Shown here in pieces: positions 1-5,418 of a stretch of DNA of 37,789 nt. Both the position numbers and the translations under genes were made by a program. The stretch's first letter is position 1. Each line of letters starts with the position of its first letter. The stretch spans positions 1 to 37,789 of the forward strand of contig CAZWVA010000019.1 of assembly GCA_964636885.1 (NCBI GenBank), read 5' to 3'. The notes below the pieces were generated by a model, which saw only the letters and a list, made by a program, of their open reading frames with translations, was not told the origin of the DNA and searched no databases. The DNA comes from CAZWVA01 sp964636885 (GTDB lineage: Bacteria; Desulfobacterota_D; UBA1144; Nemesobacterales; CSP1-2).

Positions 1-502
1 CGCCGTTTGAATCGAATCTCTCTATGCGATTATTACCGTTATCGGTAACGTATATATTCCCGGCGCCGTCAACCGCCACGTCACGAGGAGCACTGAACTG
101 CCCGTTGCCACTTCCTGATGTGCCGAACTTGAGGAGGAAATTCCCACTTGAATCGAACTTCTGTATACGATGGTTACTCTTATCTGCAACGTAGACGTTT
201 CCTGTGCCGTCAACCACTAGGTTACGAGGCGAATTGAACTGGCCATCACCGGTGCCAGAACCGCCTATCCTAAAGATCTCTTCTCCCGTGGGGCTGAATT
301 TAACAACCTGATTTAGATCCTCGTGAACGCCATAGATATNNNNNNNNNNNNNNNNNNNNNNNNCAACCGCCACGCTAGTTACACCGGTTAAAACAGGGGT
401 TCCCAATGGGATATTAAACGAAAACGTCTGAGCAACCACTGCTTTTAGGTTTATCCCTAAAAGCACCAGGGCTATTGTCAAAACGACAATACGACTCCTC
501 AT
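1..502 (-). CDS. Secreted NHL-repeat (beta-propeller) protein, 5' part only
   Basis: The start is ATG at 502, with GGGAGG five to six bases upstream. A signal peptide (RIVVLTIALVLLGI core, ending VVAQ) is followed by NHL-type repeats: two adjacent units read roughly GQFNSPRNLVVDGTGNVYVA and then GQFSAPRDVAVDGAGNIYVT, each followed by N-H/N-R-I-x-x-F-D. Such repeats fold as six-bladed propellers and are common in secreted or surface proteins of uncultured bacteria; ligands are usually unknown. The gene runs off the left edge, so its full length and any C-terminal domain are not visible. A 24-base N run at 340-363 interrupts the first repeat but preserves the reading frame exactly. The fold assignment is firm; the function is unknown. 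Confidence 0.85.
   Translation of the reverse strand, partial: MRSRIVVLTIALVLLGINLKAVVAQTFSFNIPLGTPVLTGVTSVAVXXXXXXXXXIYGVHEDLNQVVKFSPTGEEIFRIGGSGTGDGQFNSPRNLVVDGTGNVYVADKSNHRIQKFDSSGNFLLKFGTSGSGNGQFSAPRDVAVDGAGNIYVTDNGNNRIERFDSNG
340..363. other. Run of 24 undetermined bases
   Basis: These 24 Ns lie in the first NHL repeat. Their length is a multiple of three, and the frame before and after is the same, so this looks like masked or unresolved bases of correct length rather than a large gap. Near-identical repeat units are a likely cause of the ambiguity. Confidence 0.95.
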
Positions 503-671
503 TCCAAACCTCCCTTAGAGTTACTCCTGATTCCTAATCAACATCTAAGTATTAGACCTAATCTATCAGAAAAGCAAGGCTTATTTCCCATACAGTACTT
601 TATACTACACCCTTCCAAATGTATAACTTTCGTATTAGCTCACCCAAACGGGTCAGATTCCAGAGAATAAA

Positions 672-700
672 TACCGTATGGGATTTATGATGAAACGGTA
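672..700 (-). terminator. Weak hairpin downstream of perR
   Basis: TACCGT and ACGGTA pair across a 17-base loop about 30 bases past the perR stop. On the minus strand a TTTATT stretch follows. The stem is short, so this is only a possible terminator. Confidence 0.3.
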
Positions 701-730
701 CAGGAAGGATCTAAAGAAACCGACCAAATA

Positions 731-1177
731 TTACCTAGACCCTTTCAGACAGTCCTCACATATACCCCGCAGGTATAGTTCAGGCGACTCTATCTTGGCA
801 TTGAGTAATCCGGATCTCTTTTCGTCCACCTCGTATTTTATCTTTTCGAGATAAATATCTCGCACCTTTCCACAGCGATTACATACAAAATGGTGGTGCT
901 CTTCAAGGTTGGTATCGTATTTCACCGCACTCCCACTCCGACCCATATGGGAAAGCAAACCCGCTTTAACCATCCGCTCCATATTACGGTATACCGTTGC
1001 GGCAGAAATCATCGGGTATTCCTTTCTGGCCTTCTGGTATACCTCGTCGGAGGTCATGTGTGCATCCGACTCCGAGAGTATCCTAAAAATAATCATACGC
1101 TGGGGGGTGAGTTTTAGCCCCTTCTCACGTGATGAGGCAACCAGCTTTTCGAGTCTTTCAGATCTATTCTTTCCCAA
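731..1177 (-). CDS. perR: PerR-type peroxide-sensing Fur family repressor
   Basis: 148 aa, Fur family. The winged helix spans about residues 20-85 and is followed by the dimerisation domain. Aligned with Bacillus subtilis PerR by eye, every regulatory-metal ligand is present: H40, D88, H94, H96 and D107 (B. subtilis H37, D85, H91, H93, D104). The two structural-zinc CxxC pairs are also present (C99/C102, C140/C143). The aspartates, particularly the D104 equivalent, are what separate PerR from Fur. PerR with Fe(II) is inactivated by H2O2 through oxidation of metal-bound histidines, which derepresses peroxide defences. The start is TTG at 1177 behind a GGAAGGG site; no ATG is available upstream. 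It is transcribed away from dpsL, the obvious target. Confidence 0.88.
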   Translation of the reverse strand: MGKNRSERLEKLVASSREKGLKLTPQRMIIFRILSESDAHMTSDEVYQKARKEYPMISAATVYRNMERMVKAGLLSHMGRSGSAVKYDTNLEEHHHFVCNRCGKVRDIYLEKIKYEVDEKRSGLLNAKIESPELYLRGICEDCLKGSR

Positions 1178-1277
1178 GCAAATTCCCTTCCGAGTTATTT
1201 TACCTCTGTAAGATAGATCTGACTAGCATTAACAGATCCATCCTTTTCACTTGTAATTAATTATTATCTAATACATT

Positions 1278-1311
1278 TTGTATTTGATATTAATTTACAA
1301 TCGTATATAAT
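1278..1311 (+). promoter_or_regulatory. dpsL promoter with candidate PerR operator
   Basis: TTGATA (1284-1289), a 16-base spacer and a perfect TATAAT (1306-1311) place transcription start near 1318, about 34 bases before dpsL. An imperfect dyad with arms TTGTA (1278-1282) and TACAA (1296-1300) spans the -35 element. Its position would block RNA polymerase, and its AT-rich character suits a Fur/PerR-type site, although it is not a clean match to the Bacillus PerR box. Confidence 0.55.
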
Positions 1312-1351
1312 ATCAGGCACACAAATAAAATCAAATAAGGAGGAGTAGATC

Positions 1352-1972
1352 ATGACGACAAGAAAGCACATGCAGGGAAAGGTAAAGCCTGGAGACGTAA
1401 GCCAGCGTGTAGGGGTTGAGCAACTGGAAGCCCGTGGGGTAAATGTCAAGGAATTGGTCGAGAAGCTAATCGATGCGGCAGGCGCTGAGTTCACGACCTA
1501 TTACTACTATACGATCCTGCGTATGTATCTTGCAGGACACGAGGATTACAAGGAGATCTGTGAGGATGCACGTCTCGAAGACCGCGCCCACTTCGAGCTT
1601 ATAACCCCCAGGATCTATGAGCTCGGCGGAAGCCTTCCAAAAGACATAAGGGAGTTTGCAGACCGGGCATCCTGTGCCGATGCCTACCTACCACAAAACC
1701 CCACCGCGGCTAATATACTGGAGGTGCTACTCGAGGCGGAGAGATGCGCGATAAGAACCTGGAATGAGGTCTGCGATCTCACATTTGGCAAAGACCCTCG
1801 CACATACGACATGGCTTCTCGGATCCTTCAGGAAGAAATCGAACATGAAGCCTGGTTTATAGAACTCCTTAGTAAGGAGAGAGACGGTGTGATTCGCCCC
1901 TCGGGCCACTTCCGCCGCGGGGAACCGGGCGAGGCTCCTTACAGCAAAAACCGCGGTTTCTATAATCCGTAA
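1352..1972 (+). CDS. dpsL: Dps-like ferritin (DpsL / thioferritin)
   Basis: 206 aa ferritin-like four-helix protein. It closely matches the archaeal/bacterial DpsL (thioferritin) pattern: AAGAEFTTYYYYTILR near 42-57, LEDRAHFE near 76-82, and EEIEHEAWF at 161-169, giving ferroxidase ligands E46, E77, H80, E162 and H165. The hallmark cysteine pair is present (C108 in RASCADAYLP, C132 in EAERC), as is the SGHFRRGEPGE tail. Family members form 12-mers that oxidise iron using H2O2 and store it, protecting DNA from Fenton chemistry. The start is ATG behind AAGGAGGAG. It faces perR and is followed 24 bases later by a ferredoxin, so the two are probably co-transcribed and induced by peroxide. Confidence 0.9.
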   Translation: MTTRKHMQGKVKPGDVSQRVGVEQLEARGVNVKELVEKLIDAAGAEFTTYYYYTILRMYLAGHEDYKEICEDARLEDRAHFELITPRIYELGGSLPKDIREFADRASCADAYLPQNPTAANILEVLLEAERCAIRTWNEVCDLTFGKDPRTYDMASRILQEEIEHEAWFIELLSKERDGVIRPSGHFRRGEPGEAPYSKNRGFYNP

Positions 1973-1996
1973 TTCCAAGCGTCGGAGATTGGGTAG

Positions 1997-2329
1997 GTGA
2001 AAACCTACTTCGTTAAACTCCATACTCCGGAAGGGACAGTCCACCTTAGAGTAGGTGAGGATGAGTATATCCTGGATGCCGCTTATAAGGCGGGCTGTGA
2101 CCTTCCCTCGATGTGTCTACAGGGTTTCTGTCTTACCTGTGCTTCAAAGATCCTTAAAGGAAAGGTAGACCAGTCCGAGGCTCTTCGTTATTATCCCGAG
2201 GATGAGGAGGCGGGATTCGTTTTAATCTGTAGCGCGAAACCGCGTTCCGATCTTTGCATAGAAACCCACAAGAAAAAGGATATGCAGAGGCACCGTAAGA
2301 GATACGGGTTACCATATCCACATGGATAA
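1997..2329 (+). CDS. Plant-type 2Fe-2S ferredoxin
   Basis: 110 aa, GTG start. The cluster motif C40-x4-C45-x2-C48-x29-C78 is the plant/adrenodoxin-type 2Fe-2S arrangement; C34 and C87 are additional cysteines. The fold starts with VHLRVGEDEYILDAAYKAG, the usual beta-grasp lead-in. The last 20 residues form a basic tail (KKKDMQRHRKR) not needed for the cluster and possibly used for docking. It lies 24 bases after dpsL, so its likely job is electron transfer to the same oxidative-stress or iron-storage system, by analogy with Bfd acting on bacterioferritin. That partnership is inference; it could instead serve an unlinked oxygenase or reductase. Confidence 0.85.
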   Translation: MKTYFVKLHTPEGTVHLRVGEDEYILDAAYKAGCDLPSMCLQGFCLTCASKILKGKVDQSEALRYYPEDEEAGFVLICSAKPRSDLCIETHKKKDMQRHRKRYGLPYPHG

Positions 2330-2337
2330 AACCCATT

Positions 2338-2847
2338 TCACTTTCTGGAGGATTCGGTCGGGGTTTCCTTTGTTTGCTCGGTTGATTGGCTTCCGGGAGC
2401 GTTCTGTTTTAGGAGTAGCATTATGCCCTCTACAAAGGCCTTGCGTACATCGGGGGAAGCGGCAACCAAAAACCCTGTTGCGAGTGCGGCCAGCGCGCTC
2501 TCAGTTGGATAGCGTCGCAACCAGAAAGAGAGGAGTCCAGTAGTGGATCGACCTCTTGATCTACGGACCCCGAGTAGCCTTGCGCTCAGAATCAAAACCG
2601 CTGAGAGAAAGAGAACGACCAGCCCGGTTACCAATGATGCCACTGTTGAACTCAGAAACGCCTTAGCCATATAGAGATAAAAAGCCCATATGATAAACCC
2701 CAGTCCCCCTAGCACCAAAAGCCAGGCTATCCCCATAAGAAAAAGGCTCACCACCAGGCGAATCGGAATAAGCCCAAGAGGTGATACATTAGGTTCAACC
2801 TCGAAGAATCTGAGAAGCGCAATAACCGTTTTAATCAGCATGCGCAA
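2338..2847 (-). CDS. Small membrane protein, YqjE / phage-holin-like
   Basis: 169 aa with three to four predicted hydrophobic segments: about residues 22-44 and 46-62, 68-92, and a weaker one near 118-130. A charged, Ser/Thr-rich C-terminal tail follows. Size, topology and the DUF883-like partner directly upstream resemble the YqjD-YqjE pair of Proteobacteria and the holin-superfamily proteins annotated in many genomes; function is not established. The start is TTG at 2847, or ATG at 2841 two codons later. It begins two bases after the upstream stop, so it is translationally coupled. Nothing suggests a prophage here. Confidence 0.6.
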   Translation of the reverse strand: MRMLIKTVIALLRFFEVEPNVSPLGLIPIRLVVSLFLMGIAWLLVLGGLGFIIWAFYLYMAKAFLSSTVASLVTGLVVLFLSAVLILSARLLGVRRSRGRSTTGLLSFWLRRYPTESALAALATGFLVAASPDVRKAFVEGIMLLLKQNAPGSQSTEQTKETPTESSRK

Positions 2848-2849
2848 CG

Positions 2850-3122
2850 CTACTTACGATTCACCAGTAAACTCAGAGTGCCCAGAAAAAGCCCCAATAT
2901 AAAAGCCACAAGTATACTGGTTAGCGGTCTCTCCTCGATCTTTTTCTCCAAAGTCTCTGCTGTCCTTTTACCCTGCTCTAACAGCTTATCCTTGGCTACA
3001 CCGGCCTCACTCTTACCTATGAATAGGAGTTTCTGTGTTAGCTCAGTTATATCGGAACGTAATTTAGACACGTCTTCTTTTAATGTATCTAAATCCTCCC
3101 TTAGATCACGTGCTTCTGCCAT
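2850..3122 (-). CDS. DUF883 / YqjD-ElaB-like membrane-anchored protein
   Basis: 90 aa from ATG at 3122 (MAEARDLRED), eight bases after GAGGAGG. A GTG three codons earlier overlaps that Shine-Dalgarno site and is less likely. An amphipathic helix or coiled coil fills residues 3-60, and a single C-terminal membrane segment (PLTSILVAFILGLFLGTLSL) ends the protein. This is the plan of the YqjD/ElaB/DUF883 family; E. coli YqjD tethers ribosomes to the inner membrane in stationary phase. Whether this protein binds ribosomes is unknown. It is first in a two-gene operon with the holin-like protein and has its own strong promoter. Confidence 0.65.
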   Translation of the reverse strand: MAEARDLREDLDTLKEDVSKLRSDITELTQKLLFIGKSEAGVAKDKLLEQGKRTAETLEKKIEERPLTSILVAFILGLFLGTLSLLVNRK

Positions 3123-3143
3123 CACTTTCACCTCCTCGAAACT

Positions 3144-3172
3144 AGTATGATGGTTGTGGCTATCCGTGTCAA
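3144..3172 (-). promoter_or_regulatory. Promoter of the YqjD/YqjE-like operon
   Basis: On the minus strand there is a perfect TTGACA (3172-3167), a 17-base spacer and CATACT (3149-3144). It lies about 22 bases upstream of the ATG at 3122. Confidence 0.55.
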
Positions 3173-3260
3173 GAAAAACGGATTCGGCTTAATGGTTTGT
3201 GAGCCCAGTTATTTGAAAACCAAGATGTACGGTTCTTTTATTCCTTGCTGTTTGGGGATG

Positions 3261-3312
3261 AAAAACAAAAGAGCCCTAGGCCGATAGTCCCATAGATTAT
3301 CGGCTCTAGGGC
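3261..3312 (-). terminator. Rho-independent terminator of the lipoprotein gene
   Basis: GCCCTAGGCCGATA (3273-3286) pairs with TATCGGCTCTAGGGC (3298-3312), a 14-bp stem with one bulged base. On the minus strand it is followed by CTCTTTTGTTTTT. It sits 35 bases past the stop of the 3348-3620 gene. Confidence 0.85.
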
Positions 3313-3347
3313 ATAGGCAAGTAGCGGATTCTTAACCTACACACCAT

Positions 3348-3620
3348 TTACTGAGCGGGCTGTTCCTCCGTCTTTTCCTCCATTGTTCCGCCATGTTCCT
3401 CCATCCCTCCATGATCCTCCATTTCCCCCTCTTCCTTCATCGTCCCGCTGTGCTCTTCTGTATTCTCACCCGTGGCCTCGGCTGGCTGCTCAGTCGGCTG
3501 TTCCACCTTCTCACCGGCTCCCTCAACGGGGCCTTCCTTCTTTTGTTCCGGACACCCGCTAATCCCAATAACAAACACCCCCATACAGAGCATAATAGAG
3601 AGCTTCTTAAAAACTGACAT
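3348..3620 (-). CDS. Small acidic, His/Gly-rich lipoprotein
   Basis: 90 aa. The lipobox I-S-G-C at residues 20-23 follows a basic, hydrophobic leader (FKKLSIMLCMGVFVIGI), so the protein is exported and lipid-anchored at C23. The mature part is low-complexity: Glu/Pro/Gln-rich, then a Glu/His/Gly/Met repeat (MEDHGGMEEHGGTMEE). It has no recognisable fold. His, Met and Glu richness suggests weak metal binding, but that is only inference from composition. ATG follows AAAGGAGGT. The gene is a single transcription unit with a good promoter (3703-3730) and a strong terminator (3261-3312). Confidence 0.75.
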   Translation of the reverse strand: MSVFKKLSIMLCMGVFVIGISGCPEQKKEGPVEGAGEKVEQPTEQPAEATGENTEEHSGTMKEEGEMEDHGGMEEHGGTMEEKTEEQPAQ

Positions 3621-3702
3621 CTAACACCTCCTTTAAACATTTATTGGAAGCGATCTTAGAGAGAATAACTCTGGGACTAAATGCTCAAGATGTTAAATTA
3701 TT

Positions 3703-3730
3703 AATATACATAATCGATTCGATTTGTAAA
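3703..3730 (-). promoter_or_regulatory. Lipoprotein promoter with palindrome in the spacer
   Basis: On the minus strand TTTACA (3730-3725), a 16-base spacer and TATATT (3708-3703) form a good sigma70-type promoter. Most of the spacer is the perfect inverted repeat AATCGA-T-TCGATT (3712-3724), a plausible repressor or activator site. The leader to the ATG is about 75 bases. Confidence 0.6.
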
Positions 3731-4066
3731 GAACCAAATACTTGAGACCTCGGTTGGCTTAATGCCACTTGGGAAGGCAAGATACATACAAGACCAATAA
3801 AGAGGACATAACACATATTGACCGATTGGCGACATAAAATGTCCGCCAAGTACAAATTTTGTCAATCATTTAGGAAAAGACCGTTAACAAGATACCCTAA
3901 TTATTGGAGCTTATTGGAGCGACAAATGGTATATATATTGCAATTTCATACTCTCCTAAATTCAAAGATTTATAGATTAAAAGGTACAAAAACATCGGCT
4001 CCTTACCGGAGAGGATTGACTTGGATCAATAGAGGATGGGGAAAATCCCTATTGAAGGAGGTCAAA
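3731..4066. other. Intergenic region without a supported gene
   Basis: No credible coding signal. It holds a short hairpin at 3826-3849 (TTGGCGACAT / ATGTCCGCCAA around AAA) and a perfect tandem duplication of TTATTGGAGC at 3901-3920. I see no convincing promoter for the small ORF downstream. Confidence 0.6.
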
Positions 4067-4228
4067 ATGGAGTCCCTACACTTGTACCTTACAACGATCC
4101 TAATGATCTTCCTGCCGATTCCGATAAGCATATGGAAGAGCCTAAGGGAAATGAAAAGAAAACCAGAGAAAAGCGAACTATTCCGTGTTAGAGCCACCGG
4201 GCATAGCGAGCATGACAACAAGGGCTAA
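4067..4228 (+). CDS. Small single-pass membrane protein (53 aa), unknown
   Basis: A reading frame opens earlier, at 3818, but the only start with a ribosome binding site is ATG at 4067, preceded by GAAGGAGGTCAAA. From there it encodes 53 aa: one N-terminal hydrophobic segment (LYLTTILMIFLPIPISIW), then a strongly basic cytoplasmic-type tail. A small TCCCTA/TAGGGA hairpin (4230-4249) follows the stop. I do not recognise a family. The good Shine-Dalgarno site and a clean membrane segment argue it is real; the lack of an obvious promoter argues against. Confidence 0.45.
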   Translation: MESLHLYLTTILMIFLPIPISIWKSLREMKRKPEKSELFRVRATGHSEHDNKG

Positions 4229-4296
4229 CTCCCTAAAGACACCTAGGGATGTAAAAAATTTCAACCTAGCTGACTGTAGTAATCACTAGAAAAAAC

Positions 4297-4373
4297 TGGT
4301 CGGGGTGGTGGGACTCGAACCCACGGCCTCTGCGTCCCGAACGCAACGCTCTAGCCAACTGAGCTACACCCCG
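4297..4373 (-). tRNA. tRNA-Pro (anticodon CGG), CCA encoded
   Basis: The minus strand folds as a complete cloverleaf. The acceptor CGGGGTG pairs with CACCCCG; the D-arm is GCTC/GAGC; the anticodon stem TTGCG/CGCAG carries loop TTCGGGA; the T-arm is GTGGG-TTCGAGT-CCCAC. The anticodon is CGG (4337-4339), reading the proline codon CCG, and G37 follows as in other tRNA-Pro. Discriminator A is followed by an encoded CCA (4297-4299) and then a T6 run that can end transcription. Confidence 0.97.
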
Positions 4374-4458
4374 TGAAGCCTTTGAATCCATATATCAGAA
4401 GGAACCAAAACGATTAGATAACGGTTAGATGGATACTCCAACATCTTTGAACCAGAGA

Positions 4459-4486
4459 ATTATAACATCCATCTATTGAAAGACAA
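4459..4486 (-). promoter_or_regulatory. Probable tRNA-Pro promoter
   Basis: On the minus strand TTGTCT (4486-4481), 16 bases, and a perfect TATAAT (4464-4459). The start near 4452 would give a leader of about 80 bases before the tRNA. It lies beyond the 4538-4579 terminator, so the tRNA has its own unit. Confidence 0.5.
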
Positions 4487-4537
4487 GACAAAACTCATCT
4501 GAACGTTTAGATCTCCAAAACCGTGTGTGTAATTCCA

Positions 4538-4579
4538 TAAAAATTAAGCGGGGATACCCCGTTTAAGGAATATCCCCGC
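4538..4579 (-). terminator. Rho-independent terminator
   Basis: GCGGGGATA (4548-4556) and TATCCCCGC (4571-4579) form a perfect 9-bp GC-rich stem with a 14-base loop. On the minus strand it is followed by TTAATTTTTA. It ends the candidate sRNA and would also stop read-through from the hydrolase gene. Confidence 0.8.
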
Positions 4580-4629
4580 CTGCTTAAAGGAGGATGGAGG
4601 ATGAAGATTAAGTGCACTGCTTAACTTTT
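4538..4629 (-). ncRNA. Candidate small RNA with anti-Shine-Dalgarno linker
   Basis: A promoter (4636-4664) is followed about 90 bases later by a Rho-independent terminator (4538-4579), with no ORF between. The predicted transcript has three parts: a 5' hairpin (TTAAG/CTTAA, 4608-4624), an unpaired pyrimidine linker containing CCUCC twice (complements of 4596-4600 and 4589-4593), and the terminator stem. The second copy continues as CCUCCUUU, the same eight bases as the 16S rRNA 3' tail. C-rich anti-SD linkers are typical of Firmicute sRNAs such as RsaE. This is a prediction from architecture only; alternatives are a leader or attenuator for the tRNA unit, or two unrelated signals. Confidence 0.45.
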
Positions 4630-4635
4630 AAAAAT

Positions 4636-4664
4636 AAAATAAAGCATAAAACTTAATTTGTCAA
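4636..4664 (-). promoter_or_regulatory. Promoter of the candidate sRNA
   Basis: On the minus strand a perfect TTGACA (4664-4659), a 17-base spacer and TATTTT (4641-4636). It lies 77 bases past the stop of the upstream hydrolase and has no gene in front of it other than the sRNA candidate. Confidence 0.5.
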
Positions 4665-4740
4665 GAGGATTTTTAAAAATAAGAGAAAAATCCCAAAAAC
4701 CCCTAAGATACCTAACCCACCCTATTCAAAACCCACACCG

Positions 4741-5364
4741 TCACTCAGGCCTTAGGATACTCGTTTCCCCCTTAAAAAGACCTTTAAACCTCCTGGCATC
4801 CATCTCCGAACCGACAATGGTACCCCAGTGCATCGGAACCACTACTTTCGGTTTAAATTCATTCGCAATCCCGGCCGCCTCCTCAGCAGTCATCGTATAC
4901 GTTCCACCAATCGGGAGAAGTGCAATGTCAACGCTAAGCTTCTTCATCTCTGGTATCGCATCCGTATCCCCCGCGTGATATATCCTCTTTCCACCCAGGG
5001 TGATTATGAAGCCTACCCAGCCATTTGCCCTAGGATGGTAGCTTTTCCCTATGTTGTAGGCAGGTATGGCCTCTATCCCTAGATCGCCGATCTCAATCTT
5101 ATCTCCTGGTTTTACGATCCTCACATTCCCCTTTAACCTTGACGCCGAATCCAAAGTCACTACGACCAGAGTTTCCTTCTTCTGTACCTTTCTCACATCA
5201 TCGGGAGAGAGATGGTCAAAGTGGGGATGGGTGATTAGAACCAAATCCGCCTCGTCTTTCTTAACCCTCCATGGGTCAATGTATACAACCCTTTCCCCCG
5301 CTATTAGTTTGAAGCTAGCGTGTCCAAGCCAGGTTAGTGTAATACCATCTTCTATTTTCAACAT
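4741..5364 (-). CDS. Metallo-beta-lactamase-fold hydrolase (UlaG/UPF0173-like)
   Basis: 207 aa, a single MBL domain. The zinc motif HxHxDH is at H46-P-H48-F-D50-H51 (THPHFDHLS). An early TWLGHASF strand, the HAGDTD segment (third and fourth ligands) and the late PMHWGT histidine complete the active site. The order TWLGHASF ... HAGDTD ... PMHWGT is characteristic of the UlaG-like group called metal-dependent hydrolase or UPF0173. Members include L-ascorbate-6-phosphate lactonase, but most substrates are unknown, and no sugar genes lie here to guide a call. It is 207 aa against a usual 210-230. It follows the ADC-fold gene, separated by a perfect hairpin at 5390-5411. Confidence 0.85.
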   Translation of the reverse strand: MLKIEDGITLTWLGHASFKLIAGERVVYIDPWRVKKDEADLVLITHPHFDHLSPDDVRKVQKKETLVVVTLDSASRLKGNVRIVKPGDKIEIGDLGIEAIPAYNIGKSYHPRANGWVGFIITLGGKRIYHAGDTDAIPEMKKLSVDIALLPIGGTYTMTAEEAAGIANEFKPKVVVPMHWGTIVGSEMDARRFKGLFKGETSILRPE

Positions 5365-5389
5365 ACCCTGGCATCACAAGAGAACCTAA

Positions 5390-5411
5390 GGGGCAAGGAA
5401 CGCCTTGCCCC
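5390..5411 (-). terminator. Perfect hairpin between two minus-strand genes
   Basis: GGGGCAAGG (5390-5398) and CCTTGCCCC (5403-5411) pair perfectly over a four-base loop, just after the 5419-6228 gene stop and 26 bases before the next start. No U tract follows on the minus strand, so it may be a weak terminator, an attenuator or an mRNA processing/stability element. Confidence 0.55.
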
Positions 5412-5418
5412 CATACGC

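Noticed and set aside
2338..2847. Prophage holin
   Set aside because: The holin-like topology is shared with YqjE-type proteins; no phage genes, integrase or att-like repeats flank it.
3818..4066. N-terminal extension of the small membrane ORF (136 codons from 3818)
   Set aside because: No ribosome binding site at the early start, unusual composition, and a hairpin plus tandem repeat in the DNA. Only the part from 4067 has a good Shine-Dalgarno.
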